64,000 nucleotides of DNA from Bacillus sp. OV166 (GTDB lineage Bacteria; Bacillota; Bacilli; Bacillales; Cytobacillaceae): the NCBI RefSeq assembly GCF_900177675.1, contig NZ_FXWM01000002.1, forward strand, positions 350,001 to 414,000, in the 5' to 3' direction. The position numbers were made by a program, and so were the translations under genes. Below are positions 26,398-35,868 of the stretch, piece by piece. Under the pieces are notes generated by a model, which was given only the letters and a program-made list of their open reading frames with translations, was not told where the DNA came from and did not search any database. Each line of letters begins with the position of its first letter. The stretch's first letter is position 1.

Positions 26398-26559
26398 ATG
26401 CCATTTTTCGGATTTGGTCGAAGAGACCTGTTTTTTCGTGACGGCTTTAGAAGAAGACGGTTTTTCCCCATTGAAATTGAAATTGAAATAGAGAGAAGAA
26501 GACGAATTGAAATTGAAATCGAAATCGAAAGAGCGAGAAGAAGACGCAGATTCTTTTAA
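26398..26559 (+). CDS. Arg/Phe/Ile-Glu low-complexity protein (copy 1 of 3)
   Basis: The 53-residue protein reads MPFFGFGRRDLFFRDGF, RRRRFFPIEIEIEIE, RRRRIEIEIEIE, RARRRRRFF. Blocks of alternating Ile-Glu or aromatic residues are separated by four or more arginines. AAAGGAGG precedes ATG. Homologues lie at 36242-36376 and 53492-53640. No known domain. The alternating pattern would favour beta strands or amyloid-like stacking with basic turns. It sits among spore-type YjcZ peptides, so a spore structural role is a reasonable guess. Confidence 0.7.
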   Translation: MPFFGFGRRDLFFRDGFRRRRFFPIEIEIEIERRRRIEIEIEIERARRRRRFF

Positions 26560-26582
26560 GCAAATGATTTGAACGGTTTACC

Positions 26583-26610
26583 AGGGGCCAACGGGCTCTT
26601 TATTTTTTTG
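26583..26610 (+). terminator. terminator shared by the three Arg/Phe protein copies
   Basis: AGGGGCC-aac-GGGCTCT then TTTATTTTTTT. The copy at 53444-53469 has the unmutated AGGGAGCC-tac-GGGCTCT. Confidence 0.6.
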
Positions 26611-26708
26611 TCCATAAAAAAGAAGCCAGGTTACAGTGCCCCTGACTTCAGCCAACACCCTATGAATTAATTTTTTTGCGGAACAAACGTTCTTTGTTGG
26701 TCAAGTAT

Positions 26709-26915
26709 CTATTTAACTATAAATGATTTTTTGTATCGTGGGTATTTATATACTATTTCTTCGTATGTACCTGTATCTTTGATGAATTCATCCTTGTAAA
26801 TAAAACATTTCGCGTGCTGGATCTGTGTAAACATGGTGTCTGTTTGAACTATATCGTCTTTTCGAAACGGTTCCTTGCACACCATACAATGCGGCTGAAT
26901 TTTTTCTTTTTCCAT
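26709..26915 (-). CDS. small zinc-finger-like protein
   Basis: The 68-residue protein MEKEKIQPHCMVCKEPFRKD ... TQIQHAKCFIYKDEF ... has CxxC and HxxC pairs about 25 residues apart, likely one zinc site. Start at ATG 26915, six bases after AAAGGAGGGG; an in-frame upstream TTG would overlap the ribosome binding site. No named family recognised. Neighbours are the spore-type peptide cluster and a broken YolD-like gene. Confidence 0.7.
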   Translation of the reverse strand: MEKEKIQPHCMVCKEPFRKDDIVQTDTMFTQIQHAKCFIYKDEFIKDTGTYEEIVYKYPRYKKSFIVK

Positions 26916-27031
26916 AATACCCCTCCTTTCTGTCTTCAACATATCAAAAAAAGAGGGGTATTAATTTAAGTTCACAAAATCGTTTATATTTTGAAAAATA
27001 ATTGTCGCTATTAAGCAGTATTATTTCTTTT

Positions 27032-27157
27032 CTAACTCATCCATATTTCATCCAGATGTGGTCTAGGAGTTTTATGATCATCCTGCCAAAGATTCTTTAA
27101 CATTTTTATCGTTTCCTGCATGAAAAAGCCATTCCATTTCTTCATTTCACGATATTT
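27032..27157 (-). pseudogene. YolD-like protein, C-terminal relic
   Basis: Minus-strand frame REMKKWNGFFMQETIKMLKN then LWQDDHKTPRPHLDEIWMS resembles the end of YolD-like proteins, which usually accompany a Y-family polymerase (UvrX/YqjW). The N-terminal part is gone and no polymerase gene is present. Confidence 0.5.
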
Positions 27158-27347
27158 ATTTATTAAAAATTCCCCACTTTTATATATTATGGGAACATTC
27201 GTTTTTGTTGTTCGAGGAATATGTTACAAAAAATTTGGATATGCCTACATCCTCCTTCAGTTTTTTTCCAGTCATGCAGCCTTAAGTCTGCGATCTTTCT
27301 TCAGAAATAAGTACGATAAAATGGTTAAAATCATACAGAACTACTTC

Positions 27348-27830
27348 GGGCGGCAGCACTACGGACTGATCAGAAAGGAAAGAGCATCTTTCTATCATTC
27401 CGTACGTGTCGCTTCGGCATTAAATGGACCGATAACCACGGTCTGTACGGCTAACGCCTACATGCCGTAGGTTCCTGTTCCATTTACGGCTTACGCCGCC
27501 ATACCGAACGAGCCGAAAACCGGAAAATCAAAAGATTGAAAGAATAAAAGACAAAAGGAGAGCAGCCGAAACGGCTGCTTTTTATTGTTTATTTTTCCCT
27601 TTTGCCTTCCGAATCGTAAAACAGCGCAGGCCTTCTAATCTTCCAGCCGGTAGGACACCCGAACCTTCCCGGCTAGAAGCTAAGAAGGCTAGTCAATCGG
27701 TCAAGGGGCAAAAAACTTTTTTCCTTAAGGGCGCTTTCGCAACAGTAAATAACTTTTTGTGCTAAGAGCACCCTTGACCCATTGCCTATGCGTGTTTTTC
27801 GTTCTACTTTCAAAAGGGGAAAAATCATCC
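27348..27830 (+). repeat. structured leader element, copy A
   Basis: First of three copies (A here; B 27845-28280; C 37511-38012). It contains a foldable 5' part (TAAATGGA..TCCATTTA enclosing GACCG..CGGTC and TACGGC..GCCGTA), a terminator-type hairpin GCAGCCG-aaa-CGGCTGC with T run, a three-way junction (CTTCCAGCCGG with CCGGCTAGAAG inside GCCTTCT..AGAAGGC) and an outer pair GGTCAAGGG..CCCTTGACC. Copies B and C sit directly upstream of ardC and radC. Open frames inside it are incidental. Confidence 0.75.
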
Positions 27831-27844
27831 ACATTATAATTAAT

Positions 27845-28280
27845 TTCGGCATTAAATGGACCGATAACTACGGTCTGTACGGCTCATGCCTACATTCCGT
27901 AGGTTCCTGTTCCCTTTACGGCTTACACCGCCATACCGAACGAGCCGAAAACCGGAAAATCAAAAGATTGAAAGATCAAAAGAATAAAAGACAAAAGGAG
28001 AGCAGCCGTTTCGGCTGCTTTTGTTATTTATTTTTCCCTTTTGCCTTCCGAATCGTAAAACAGCGCAAGCCTTCTAACCTTTCAGCCGGCAGGACACCCG
28101 AACCTTACCGGCTAGAAGCTAAGAAGGCTAGTCAATGGGTCAAGGGGCAAAAAACTTTTTTACTTAAGGGCGCATTCGCAACAGCTAAAAACTTTTTGTA
28201 CTAAGAGCGCCCTTGACCCATTACCTATGCGTGTTTTTCGTTCTACTTGCAAAAGGGGAAAAATCATCCCCCTTTGGGGA
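27845..28280 (+). repeat. structured leader element, copy B (upstream of ardC)
   Basis: Tandem with copy A and ending with CCCC-ttt-GGGG about 95 bases before the ardC start. Here the stem reads CTTTCAGCCGG (28079-28089) with CCGGCTAGAAG (28108-28118), the terminator loop is TTT instead of AAA, and GGGTCAAGGG pairs perfectly with CCCTTGACCC. Confidence 0.75.
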
Positions 28281-28368
28281 ACTCACTCGCTTCGCAAGTC
28301 AAAAGGAAAAAGAAATCTTTAACCAAACTTCAAAAATCTAATTAGACAATCAAAGGAGGATAAACCAA

Positions 28369-28636
28369 ATGACAAAAAGCGTGTATGAAATTATTACAGA
28401 AAAAATCATCGAAAAATTAGAAAAGGGAGTTGTACCGTGGCGTTAGCCATGGACCAATTCAAATGCGATCAACTGGAAAACGCAAAAACCTTACCGGGGA
28501 ATCAATATTTTCCTAGTGGAGCCGGGGGAATATGCTTCCAAAAAACAGATTTTAGAAGCGGGTGGACGAATTAAAAAAGAGGAACTAAAAAATTCTCATA
28601 TCATTGTGTATTGGCTTTGGAAAGAGAAAGAAGACG
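28369..28636 (+). pseudogene. ardC: ardC antirestriction gene, N-terminal part (TAG at codon 26, then interrupted)
   Basis: Reads KSVYEIITEKIIEKLEKGVV-PWR, a TAG stop, then PWTNSNAINWKTQKPYRGIN, LVEPGEYASKKQILEAGG and HIIVYWLWKEKED. This is the ssDNA-binding N-terminal domain of ArdC. The natural residue at the TAG is probably Lys (PWRKPW). AAAGGAGG precedes ATG. The gene is cut at about 28636 by a foreign 5.7-kb segment; the metalloprotease half resumes at 34362. Confidence 0.85.
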
Positions 28637-29290
28637 TAGCCTAACCCCCAAATCGTATTAATACGAAAAGGGAATTCTCCTTCTGAAAACCGTTCTCTTA
28701 ACCTTTTTATATGAACATCGACTGTTCTTTCGTCCCCTTCATAATCATAGCCCCAAATGTCTTCAATGAGCTCTTCTCTAGAAACAGTCTTTCCAGGATA
28801 ACTTGCCATTTTAAACAATAGCTCGAATTCCTTCAACGGAATGGTATATTCCCGCCCTTTAAAAGAAATTTCATGTGATTTCCGATTTAACTTAAATTCA
28901 TCAATATTGATTGTTTGTGAAACGGTTATTTTATACCGTTTTAATAATGCTTTTACTCGTGCGGCTAACTCAATCGGGTCAAATGGTTTAACAAGATAAT
29001 CATCCGCCCCGAGATCAAACCCCCTTCACCTTTTGCGCTGTTTCTCCTTTGGCGGTTAACATTAAGATCGGAATATCACTGAACTCCCGAAGCTCTCGAC
29101 ATAATTCCCAGCCATCCATGTTTGGCATCATAATATCAATGATTGCTAAATCTACCTTTATTTTTTCCATCAATTGCAATGCCTTTATACCATCAGAAGC
29201 CTCATAAAGCTCGAATCCCTCCTTTTTTAAAAAAAGGAGGACAAGTTCTCGAAAATAGCAGTCATCATCGACAATTATTATTTTCGTCAT
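28637..29290 (-). pseudogene. OmpR-family response regulator, frameshifted and cut at the 3' end
   Basis: The receiver domain is intact: IIIVDDDCYFREL (acidic pocket), AIIDIMMPNMDG (phospho-Asp) and the LTAKGETAQKVKG turn. One extra G in a run of five near 29020 shifts the frame. The other frame continues GFDLGADDYLVKPFDPIELA and a winged-helix effector domain (KEFELLFKMASYPGKTVSRE, GDERTVDVHIKRLR) ending at GLGY, where ardC sequence begins. The single-base insertion could be a sequencing error; the 3' truncation is real in this sequence. No partner kinase. Confidence 0.75.
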
Positions 29291-29312
29291 TCATCCTCAT
29301 CCTTCCGAGTTA

Positions 29313-29574
29313 TTACGCAGGTTCTATTAATCGTAATTGTTGCTCGGCAAATTCACGATACAAAGAGTGAGTTTGTAGAAGTTGTTCGTGTGTACCACTT
29401 CCGGTAATTTTTCCTTTTTCGAAAAAGATAATTTGATCAGAATCAATGACAGTTGATAAACGATGGGCGATAATGAGGGGCGTTCTTCCCTTCATTAAAA
29501 AGCTTTGATGGTTTTGTTCGTAGCACCAATTGAATAAATTGACCCCAGCCTTTTTGTTGCTTCACTTCTGACAT
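29313..29574 (-). pseudogene. ABC exporter with large internal deletion
   Basis: Minus-strand frame starts MSEVKQQKGWGQFIQLVLRT (exporter N-terminus) and joins at about residue 30 to GRTPLIIAHRLSTVIDSDQI, the H-loop and end of the nucleotide-binding domain. The transmembrane domain and the Walker A, Q-loop and signature regions are gone. The junction lies at an AAGCTT sequence. Confidence 0.75.
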
Positions 29575-29741
29575 ATTAATTTACATCCTTTCTATCTTTG
29601 TCGGTAATTAACATATCCCATTCCTTATTACAAACATGATTATACAAAGAATATATGAATTGAATATGAACAACTAAGGTTCATAGTGCTCAAAATGAGT
29701 TTTCATCTGACTACTAATTGTAATTCATAATCCTTCCAGCA

Positions 29742-31274
29742 TTGGAAATAATAAATACAATGCTGAATACGGCGGTGAAAACGATAATGGGCTGGTTTAC
29801 AAAAAAACAGGGACAAACAGATGAAAAAGAATCACTCGAACAATATCTCAAACGCTCAAACGATTTTAAACAGGTTTATTATATCAATCAACCAACAAAC
29901 ACTCAGTTTTCTTTTTCCTTTATTGCTACGCTAATTGACGAAAGCATTTTGCAGGAGAATGCCCTTCCTTATTTACTAGAGAAACCCTTCGAAACAATCG
30001 AAGATGTAAAGAAACTTATCGCGATAGCTGACGTGCAAATTAGCAACGATCCAAGCGTAATCGAACAGAAATTGTTTAATGGATATGTACTATTAACACA
30101 TGATTCAGACAAAAAAAACTTTGCGTTTTTGGCCGCCCAAAAAGAGCTTGTCCGCGGCATTACAACGCCGGAGGTTGAATTTAGTGTAATCGGCCCGAAG
30201 GAAGCTTTTGTCGAATCAGTAGAGCAAAATATCAACCTCATTCGTAAAAGGCTCCCCGTGAAAGAACTTATTATTGAAGATTTTACAGTGGGTTCTCTTT
30301 CTAAAACGAAAATATCCGTTTTGCACATTGATGGCATTGCCGATCCCACCAATGTCAAAACCATTAGGGAACGGATAAAAGGTATCGAATTTGATGCTAT
30401 TACGGATAGTTCCTATATCGTCCAAATCATATCTGATAATAAAAATTCCCCTTTTCCCCAACTTCTGGATACGGAGCGTCCAGACAGGGTGACAGCCATT
30501 CTGGCAGAAGGGAAAATTGCTATCCTTGTTGATGGGTCACCGCAAGCATTGATTGCGCCAACAACACTGGTTGAATTCTTCAGTTCCTTTGAGGATTATT
30601 TCTTAAATTGGATGTTATCCTCTTTTTTCCGGCTGATCCGGCTTTTCGCCGTTGCCTTTTCTATTTTAATAACGCCTGTATATGTAGCGACCTTATCCTA
30701 CCATTACGAACTGATACCAAAGGATTTAATGAACACTTTGGTTACCTCCCGCCGGGAAATACCGCTCCCGCCCATTCTGGAAGCACTTTTTTTGGAACTG
30801 ACGATTGAACTGCTTCGGGAAGCGGGAGCGCGTCTTCCTACTAAGGTTGGCCAGACGATTGGTATCGTGGGCGGTATCGTTATCGGAACGGCCTCTGTTG
30901 AAGCCGGACTGACAAGTAACGTCCTCCTAATCATCGTGGCGCTGGCAGCATTAGCATCTTTTACGACACCTGTTTATAAAATGGGCAACGCCATTCGGTT
31001 ACTGCGCTTTCCTTTCTTGTTTTTTGCAGAATTGTGGGGGCTGCTTGGAATCGTTTTTTGTTTTTGTCTGTTAATGACACACGTAATAAGGCTTACTTCC
31101 CTTAACAGGCCTTTTTTAGAACCAATCTATCCACCTAGAATGACGGATTTGAAGGATTCGCTTATTAGGCTTCCGTTCAGCAAACAATCCAAAAGGCCAC
31201 ATTATTTACGGACACAAAATCCTGTTCGTTTTTCTCTTAATGAAAAAAAGGAAAAAAGAGATATTGATGAATAG
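29742..31274 (+). CDS. gerKA: spore germination receptor A subunit (GerKA-like)
   Basis: The 510-residue GerA-family protein has the N-terminal soluble domain with DRVTAILAEGKIAILVDGSP and the membrane domain with FFRLIRLFAVAFSILITPVY, a P-rich turn PLPPILEALFLELTIELLRE and GGIVIGTASVEAGLTSNVLL. With the B and C subunits it forms a nutrient germinant receptor in the inner spore membrane. Start is TTG 29742 or ATG 29760; neither has a strong ribosome binding site. First gene of an A-B-C operon inside the ardC insertion. Confidence 0.92.
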   Translation: MEIINTMLNTAVKTIMGWFTKKQGQTDEKESLEQYLKRSNDFKQVYYINQPTNTQFSFSFIATLIDESILQENALPYLLEKPFETIEDVKKLIAIADVQISNDPSVIEQKLFNGYVLLTHDSDKKNFAFLAAQKELVRGITTPEVEFSVIGPKEAFVESVEQNINLIRKRLPVKELIIEDFTVGSLSKTKISVLHIDGIADPTNVKTIRERIKGIEFDAITDSSYIVQIISDNKNSPFPQLLDTERPDRVTAILAEGKIAILVDGSPQALIAPTTLVEFFSSFEDYFLNWMLSSFFRLIRLFAVAFSILITPVYVATLSYHYELIPKDLMNTLVTSRREIPLPPILEALFLELTIELLREAGARLPTKVGQTIGIVGGIVIGTASVEAGLTSNVLLIIVALAALASFTTPVYKMGNAIRLLRFPFLFFAELWGLLGIVFCFCLLMTHVIRLTSLNRPFLEPIYPPRMTDLKDSLIRLPFSKQSKRPHYLRTQNPVRFSLNEKKEKRDIDE

Positions 31275-31291
31275 GAGGCGGGTGTTGGGAT

Positions 31292-32380
31292 ATGGAACAA
31301 TTAGTGCCTGAAAAAGCAAAAATATCGCCTTTTTTAGTTTTTTTTCTAGTCCACACTATGCAGCTTGGCATAGGTGTCCTTGGCTATCAGCGCATTATCG
31401 CTCAGACCGCAGGATATGATGCATGGATATCGGTAGTTATTGCTGGTTTAAGCGTCCATATCATTCTATGGATGATTTACAAAATCGCTGAAACAGCCAA
31501 TGGGGATATTGTATCAGCTCATACTTTCGTATTTGGAAAGAAAATGGGCAAACTCCTATCTCTGCCATTTGTGTTATATTTTTTACTTATCTGTGTCTCG
31601 GTGCTTAGGACCTTTATTGAGGTCGTACAAGTGTGGATGTTTCAGGATATGAGTACTTTTTGGTATTCCTTGGCTTTTTGTAGTTTAGCTATCTATATTA
31701 TTTTCGGAGGGTTTAGAACCGTAACAGGAGTGGCATTCTTTGGAGTTGTTCTTCCAGCCTATCTAATATTCACTTTTTTCTTTACCATCCCTTATGCTGA
31801 TTTAAGAAATTTACTTCCAATCTTTGATCACTCGATTAGGGATCTGGTTATGGCATCTTATCAAATGTCGCTTACTTATCTCGGCTATGAGATACTATTG
31901 TTTATTTACCCGTTTATTAAAGAACCACAAAAATCAAAAAAATGGGCTCATCTGGGTGTCCTTTTTTCCACTTTTCTTTATACGTTTCTTACTATTGTAA
32001 CCTTTGCCTATTTTTCAGAGGGACAGCTGCAAAAGAATGTCTGGGCAACGTTGACAATATGGAAAATAGTGGAAATGCCTTTTGTGGAGAGATTTGAATA
32101 CATTGGCATCGCCAATTGGAATATCATCATTCTCCCCAATTTCTGTATTGCCCTATGGAGTGCCAGCCGCATTGTAAAAAGGGTGACCAACATGAAGCAA
32201 AAATATGGGGTCCTTATATTAGCAATGGTCGTGTTAATCACCATTAATTTTTTAAAGACCCGGCAACAAATTCACACCTTGATCGACTATACAGGAAAAA
32301 TTGCTTTTTTGATTAACTACGGGTACATCCCATTACTCTTTTTTCTGATTCTTATTGTGAAGAAGGTGAAGAAAAAATGA
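31292..32380 (+). CDS. gerKB: spore germination receptor B subunit (GerKB-like permease)
   Basis: The 362-residue protein has about ten membrane helices in the amino-acid/polyamine permease fold of GerB proteins (FLVHTMQLGIGVLGYQRII at the start, SYQMSLTYLGYEILLFIYPF in the middle, a basic C-terminus VKKVKKK). It is thought to bind the germinant. TAGGAGG precedes ATG. It overlaps the C-subunit gene by 4 bases (ATGA), so translation is coupled. Confidence 0.92.
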   Translation: MEQLVPEKAKISPFLVFFLVHTMQLGIGVLGYQRIIAQTAGYDAWISVVIAGLSVHIILWMIYKIAETANGDIVSAHTFVFGKKMGKLLSLPFVLYFLLICVSVLRTFIEVVQVWMFQDMSTFWYSLAFCSLAIYIIFGGFRTVTGVAFFGVVLPAYLIFTFFFTIPYADLRNLLPIFDHSIRDLVMASYQMSLTYLGYEILLFIYPFIKEPQKSKKWAHLGVLFSTFLYTFLTIVTFAYFSEGQLQKNVWATLTIWKIVEMPFVERFEYIGIANWNIIILPNFCIALWSASRIVKRVTNMKQKYGVLILAMVVLITINFLKTRQQIHTLIDYTGKIAFLINYGYIPLLFFLILIVKKVKKK

Positions 32381-33441
32381 AAAGTATCATGATATCCCTA
32401 CTAATTTTAACCACAGTTCTTGTAGGGTGTGTACAAAAGGAGATCTTAGATGATGTTAATCTCGAAACGGGAAGCGCTTATGATTATGTTGGTGATAAGA
32501 TACGCGGAACGGCATTAATACCTATCTATTTGCCAGATAAAGCCGTTGAAAATAAAACCTTTACGGCCTCTTCTATGTTAAGCAGGGATTTTTTAAGAGA
32601 TGTGCAGCGTCAATCTTCAGATCCGATCGTGACAGGAAGTCTTAAAGTAGTCCTTTTTGGTGAACGGCTTGCGAGAAAAAAAGGAATTTTAGACCTCATT
32701 GATTCGTTTCAACGGGATCCCAGCGTAGGTGCCGGCCTTTACCTCGCTGTAACAGAGGGTGAAGCAAAGGATTTTGTTGAAGGTCAGTTTGGAAAAAGAG
32801 GAAATGCCGTTTATTTATCCAATCTCATTCGCCATAATATGAAAACAAAAGATGTGCCCAAAACAAACCTTCAGCGTTTTTTATTTGATTTTAATCAATT
32901 GGGGAAAACACCTTATCTCCCGCAGTTAAGAAAAATTGGAAAGGATCAGATTGAAATAAGCGGAATCAGCTTTTTTCGGTATGGAAAAGTCGTGGAAACC
33001 ATTCCAGCTGAGAAAATGTTCTATTTCAAGCTGCTGGTTGACAAATATAGTCAAGGAACCTTAAAGGTGAACATGGGCAAAGATTTGGCAGCCATTGAAA
33101 GCATCAGTTCAAAATACAAAATGCGGCTTGCATCCAGAGATCCCGTTACAGTAAATGTGCAGCTTAAGATTAAAGCTATCTTAAATGAATACTCCGGCAA
33201 CCGTGCTACACCAAAGGAAATTAAAGAAATCGAAAAGAAACTACAAAAGAAAATTGAAGTTGAATGTAAAAAATTAACAAAAGGGTTTCAGGAAAAAAAT
33301 ATTGATCCAGTAGGATATGGGCATTTTGTAAAAAGCAACACTAGGCAATTCAATTTTAAACAGTGGGCAACTGACTATCAAAATCTAAAAGTAAATGTCC
33401 ATGCAGATGTAGCCATTACGGAATCTGGGGTCATAGAATAA
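32377..33441 (+). CDS. gerKC: spore germination receptor C subunit (GerKC-like lipoprotein)
   Basis: The 354-residue protein starts with a lipoprotein signal (MKSIMISLLILTTVLVGC, lipobox LVGC) followed by the Ger(x)C domain, including EKMFYFKLLVDKYSQGTL and the C-terminal DPVGYGHFVKSNTRQFNF. It anchors to the outer face of the inner spore membrane and completes the receptor. No break is seen, so all three subunits appear functional. Confidence 0.92.
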   Translation: MKSIMISLLILTTVLVGCVQKEILDDVNLETGSAYDYVGDKIRGTALIPIYLPDKAVENKTFTASSMLSRDFLRDVQRQSSDPIVTGSLKVVLFGERLARKKGILDLIDSFQRDPSVGAGLYLAVTEGEAKDFVEGQFGKRGNAVYLSNLIRHNMKTKDVPKTNLQRFLFDFNQLGKTPYLPQLRKIGKDQIEISGISFFRYGKVVETIPAEKMFYFKLLVDKYSQGTLKVNMGKDLAAIESISSKYKMRLASRDPVTVNVQLKIKAILNEYSGNRATPKEIKEIEKKLQKKIEVECKKLTKGFQEKNIDPVGYGHFVKSNTRQFNFKQWATDYQNLKVNVHADVAITESGVIE

Positions 33442-33504
33442 TTTTGATATTCACTTAACCATTTTAGAAAATATATTGCTTCATACCATTCTCTGCTGAA
33501 TCTG

Positions 33505-33543
33505 AAAAGGAGACACTTTGTTTTAAGTATCTCCTTTTCATTT
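33505..33543 (+). terminator. terminator of the ger operon
   Basis: AAAAGGAGA (33505-33513) pairs with TCTCCTTTT (33530-33538), followed by CATTT. Between here and 33677 there is nothing further. Confidence 0.75.
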
Positions 33544-33677
33544 AATATAAGGTTTTAGATCACATTTTAAACATTTATTTGGAAAATCGCCCCACTAAAA
33601 CCCAATACAGGAATGCGCTGAAAACAGTAATGAGTGAAAGAACCAATAAAATATTACTATATAAGGAAGCGTCCGAA

Positions 33678-34361
33678 TTATTTAGATATTCCAAGGATAT
33701 TTCCTCGCATTGATGAGTGATCCATCATTGCTGCTGTATAGGCTATACCAATGGAAGCAGCTACATTAAGAATCAAATTATAAAATCCGACCGCTGTTCC
33801 CGAGTTTTCTTTCGCAATAGTACTAATGCATGAATCAATCATCGGAGCATACATAAACGCAAACGAACTAGAGAATAAAATCATGGAAATTACGAACACA
33901 ATCACAGAACTTTGTATAAAAAATCCGCCTACCAATAGACTGGTGGTAATACCAGCCATTGCAATAGTGATACATTGCCTGGTTCCTAATACTCTAGCAA
34001 TTTTTCCAGAAAGTGCCCCAACAGTGGCGGCTAAGACATAAGCCAGGATTAGTAAAAACGAAATGGTATCAAGATTCAAATTATAAAGCTTTTCAAGGAG
34101 AAACGGAAACAAGAAAATATACGCTAATTGCACTGAGTAAATAACAAAAGCGATTGCTAACAAAGAGATAAAACGCTTGTTTTGGAAAAATGAAATGCCA
34201 ATGAAAGCTTTGGAATCCTTGCTGATATAAACTATGAACAAGGCAATTGCGACAATAAACACGAGAAGATAAATATAGTTAAAACCAGTAATATATAACA
34301 ATAGGGTTGCAGCAATGGCTCCTACTAGAAATAAGCCAATTACATCAACATTACCGCCTTT
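33678..34361 (-). pseudogene. MFS transporter, C-terminal half only
   Basis: Minus-strand frame from about GGNVDVIGLFLVGAIAATLL to the natural end, with six or seven membrane helices (FVIYSVQLAYIFLFPFLLE, ILAYVLAATVGALSGKIARV). KGGNVDVIG is the usual central-loop start of helix 7 in drug-type MFS proteins. The N-terminal six helices are replaced by ardC sequence, so it cannot work as encoded. Confidence 0.75.
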
Positions 34362-34927
34362 CAAAGAAACAGGGGAAAAAAAGACTTTTGCCAAACCTTT
34401 TTATTATCGAATTTGGGAGATTAATAAACAGTGTACAGGTTTAGAAAGTAAAAGAAGTAATGAAACCTTTGATCATGACCCCATTGAAAAGGCAGAGGAA
34501 ATTATTAAGGGATATATGCCTGGTCCTGATTACGCATTTCATTCTGGAAAAGCCGTATATTATCCGACATGGGATAGAATCAATTGCCCTCCACTTAAAG
34601 ATTATAAAGTGCCGGAAGAATACTATTGCACCCTGTTGCATGAAATCGTTCACAGTACCGGACATCAAAGTCGCTTAGCACGCCCAGGCGTCACGACACA
34701 AGGTGTGGCTTTTGGGGACGAAGTGTATTCGAAGGAAAGAGGAATTAGTAGCGGAAATGGGTGCGGCGATGTTGTGTGGAGTGGCTGGTATTGATAACAG
34801 CACTTTAGAAAATAGCGCTAGTTATATCGATTCATGGCTAAGAGCTTTAAAAAAAGAAACCCGTTTAGGGGTACGGCAAGAATCGTTCTTTTTTGGGCCA
34901 CTCATACACAAGAGAGATTTTTTATAG
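34362..34927 (+). pseudogene. ardC: ardC antirestriction gene, C-terminal metalloprotease part
   Basis: Resumes KETGEKKTFAKPFYYRIWEI, then PGPDYAFHSGKAVYYPTWDR and the zincin motif LLHEIVHSTGHQSRLAR. One extra A near 34740 shifts the frame into ELVAEMGAAMLCGVAGIDNS and SYIDSWLRALKKETRLG; the last residues are unlike other ArdC proteins. With 28369-28636 it makes one interrupted gene. ArdC proteins protect incoming plasmid DNA from restriction. Confidence 0.85.
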
Positions 34928-34949
34928 TCGGCAAAGATCTGCGGTACAA

Positions 34950-34978
34950 AACGGCCACTTTTTGAGTGGCTATTTTTT
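34950..34978 (+). terminator. terminator after ardC
   Basis: GCCACT pairs with AGTGGC around TTTTTG, followed by TATTTTTTA. Confidence 0.75.
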
Positions 34979-35024
34979 ATGTTTATATTTATTACAGAAC
35001 TTCGTTTAAAGAGGTGGGCAGCTA

Positions 35025-35410
35025 ATGGCGGGAATGAAAAAGGAACTACCGTTGTTGCATCAACAAGTATTAGGGTTAATTCCAAGCGGCGATCGGTCCA
35101 TTACTTTTTGTGAAATCATTCAAACGTTAGGATTAAGTAAGCAACATGAACGAGATATACGTCAGGTTCTTGTTGACCTTGTGATGAAATATGGGTATCG
35201 AATCGGCAGTGCCAGTGGTGGAAGTAAACGGAAAGGATTTTTCTTAATCGAAACCGTGGGCGGAAATTGGAGAAGGCTAGTCATACCCTTACCAGTCGGC
35301 AGCGGCACATAGAAAAGCGTAATATGGCGATGATTGAAAATTTCAGAAAGTATCATCGCCTTTCTGAGGATGAAGCGGCACAGGTTAACAAGTTAACAGC
35401 AGTTAACTAG
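35025..35410 (+). pseudogene. winged-helix-type protein, frameshifted near the end
   Basis: Reads KKELPLLHQQVLGLIPSGDR, ITFCEIIQTLGLSKQHERDI and RQVLVDLVMKYGYRIGSASG, a helix-turn-helix domain followed by a glycine hairpin. Near 35268 a one-base shift moves the frame to KASHTLTSRQRHIEKRNMAM and IENFRKYHRLSEDEAAQ, a helical tail ending at TAG 35408. AGAGGTGGG lies upstream. Plasmid- or phage-type regulator of unknown target. A truncated 95-residue product could still be made. Confidence 0.55.
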
Positions 35411-35464
35411 GGGGATTATTCCTTATTTTGTTTTGGTTTTTAAAATCAAAATGGGGTGATTTCC

Positions 35465-35596
35465 ATGGATATACGCAAACAACTCGAAAAGGTAATTGAT
35501 ACGAGAGGACTAAGCGACAGCAAGCTCGCGGAATTGCAGGAGAAATGGAGTAAGAACGGGGCTGTGTACTCAGGGGCAAACAGCAGGAATGGATAG
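35465..35596 (+). CDS. small protein, 43 aa
   Basis: Frame MDIRKQLEKVIDTRGLSDSK then LAELQEKWSKNGAVYSG and a short tail, with GGGGTG six bases before ATG. Helical, charged, no named family. It sits in a row of small plasmid-type genes after ardC. Confidence 0.55.
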   Translation: MDIRKQLEKVIDTRGLSDSKLAELQEKWSKNGAVYSGANSRNG

Positions 35597-35667
35597 TAAC
35601 GCCCGCCGCTGGGTTGCAGTAATCATTTTTTGTCATGGGTAAAAATCCATTCGTGGGGGGATAAAAG

Positions 35668-35868
35668 GTGGCGTATAACGAGAATATGAACGTCTACAGT
35701 ATATGGCATGAGGACGATGCAATTAGGTTGGAAACCAATCAATCAGAGTTGACCAGCTTAGAAACAATTATGATGGTAGGTGCTAAGCATTTCATTGACC
35801 ACGGCAAAATAAAGGAATTGCAGCAGATCATCACCAGCCTGCAATCAAAATTACAGGAAGTAAGCTAG
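35668..35868 (+). CDS. small acidic protein, 66 aa
   Basis: GTG-started frame MAYNENMNVYSIWHEDDAIR, LETNQSELTSLETIMMVGAK and a helical IKELQQIITSLQSKL end, with GGGGGG about ten bases upstream. A broken second copy of its first 25 codons lies at 37071-37150. Function unknown. Probably mobile-element cargo. Confidence 0.6.
   Translation: MAYNENMNVYSIWHEDDAIRLETNQSELTSLETIMMVGAKHFIDHGKIKELQQIITSLQSKLQEVS

Larger units (their letters stand above)
28637..34361. other. 5.7-kb segment inserted into ardC (germination operon between truncated genes)
   Basis: Both ends lie inside genes: the left end cuts a response regulator after its GLGY motif, the right end cuts an MFS transporter after half its helices. 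Between them are an internally deleted ABC exporter and an intact gerKA-KB-KC operon. The AAAGAA sequence of ardC occurs at both junctions. No transposase or integrase lies inside, so the mechanism looks like illegitimate recombination or assembly of mobile fragments. Confidence 0.7.

Noticed and set aside
27120..28204. Open frames of 116 and 140 codons at 27120-27470 and 27782-28204
   Set aside because: They run through the structured leader copies, differ in frame between copies A, B and C, and contain terminator hairpins.
29010..29030. Programmed frameshift in the response regulator
   Set aside because: A run of five G with one extra base looks like ordinary decay or a homopolymer sequencing error. 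No slippery site or stimulatory structure is evident.
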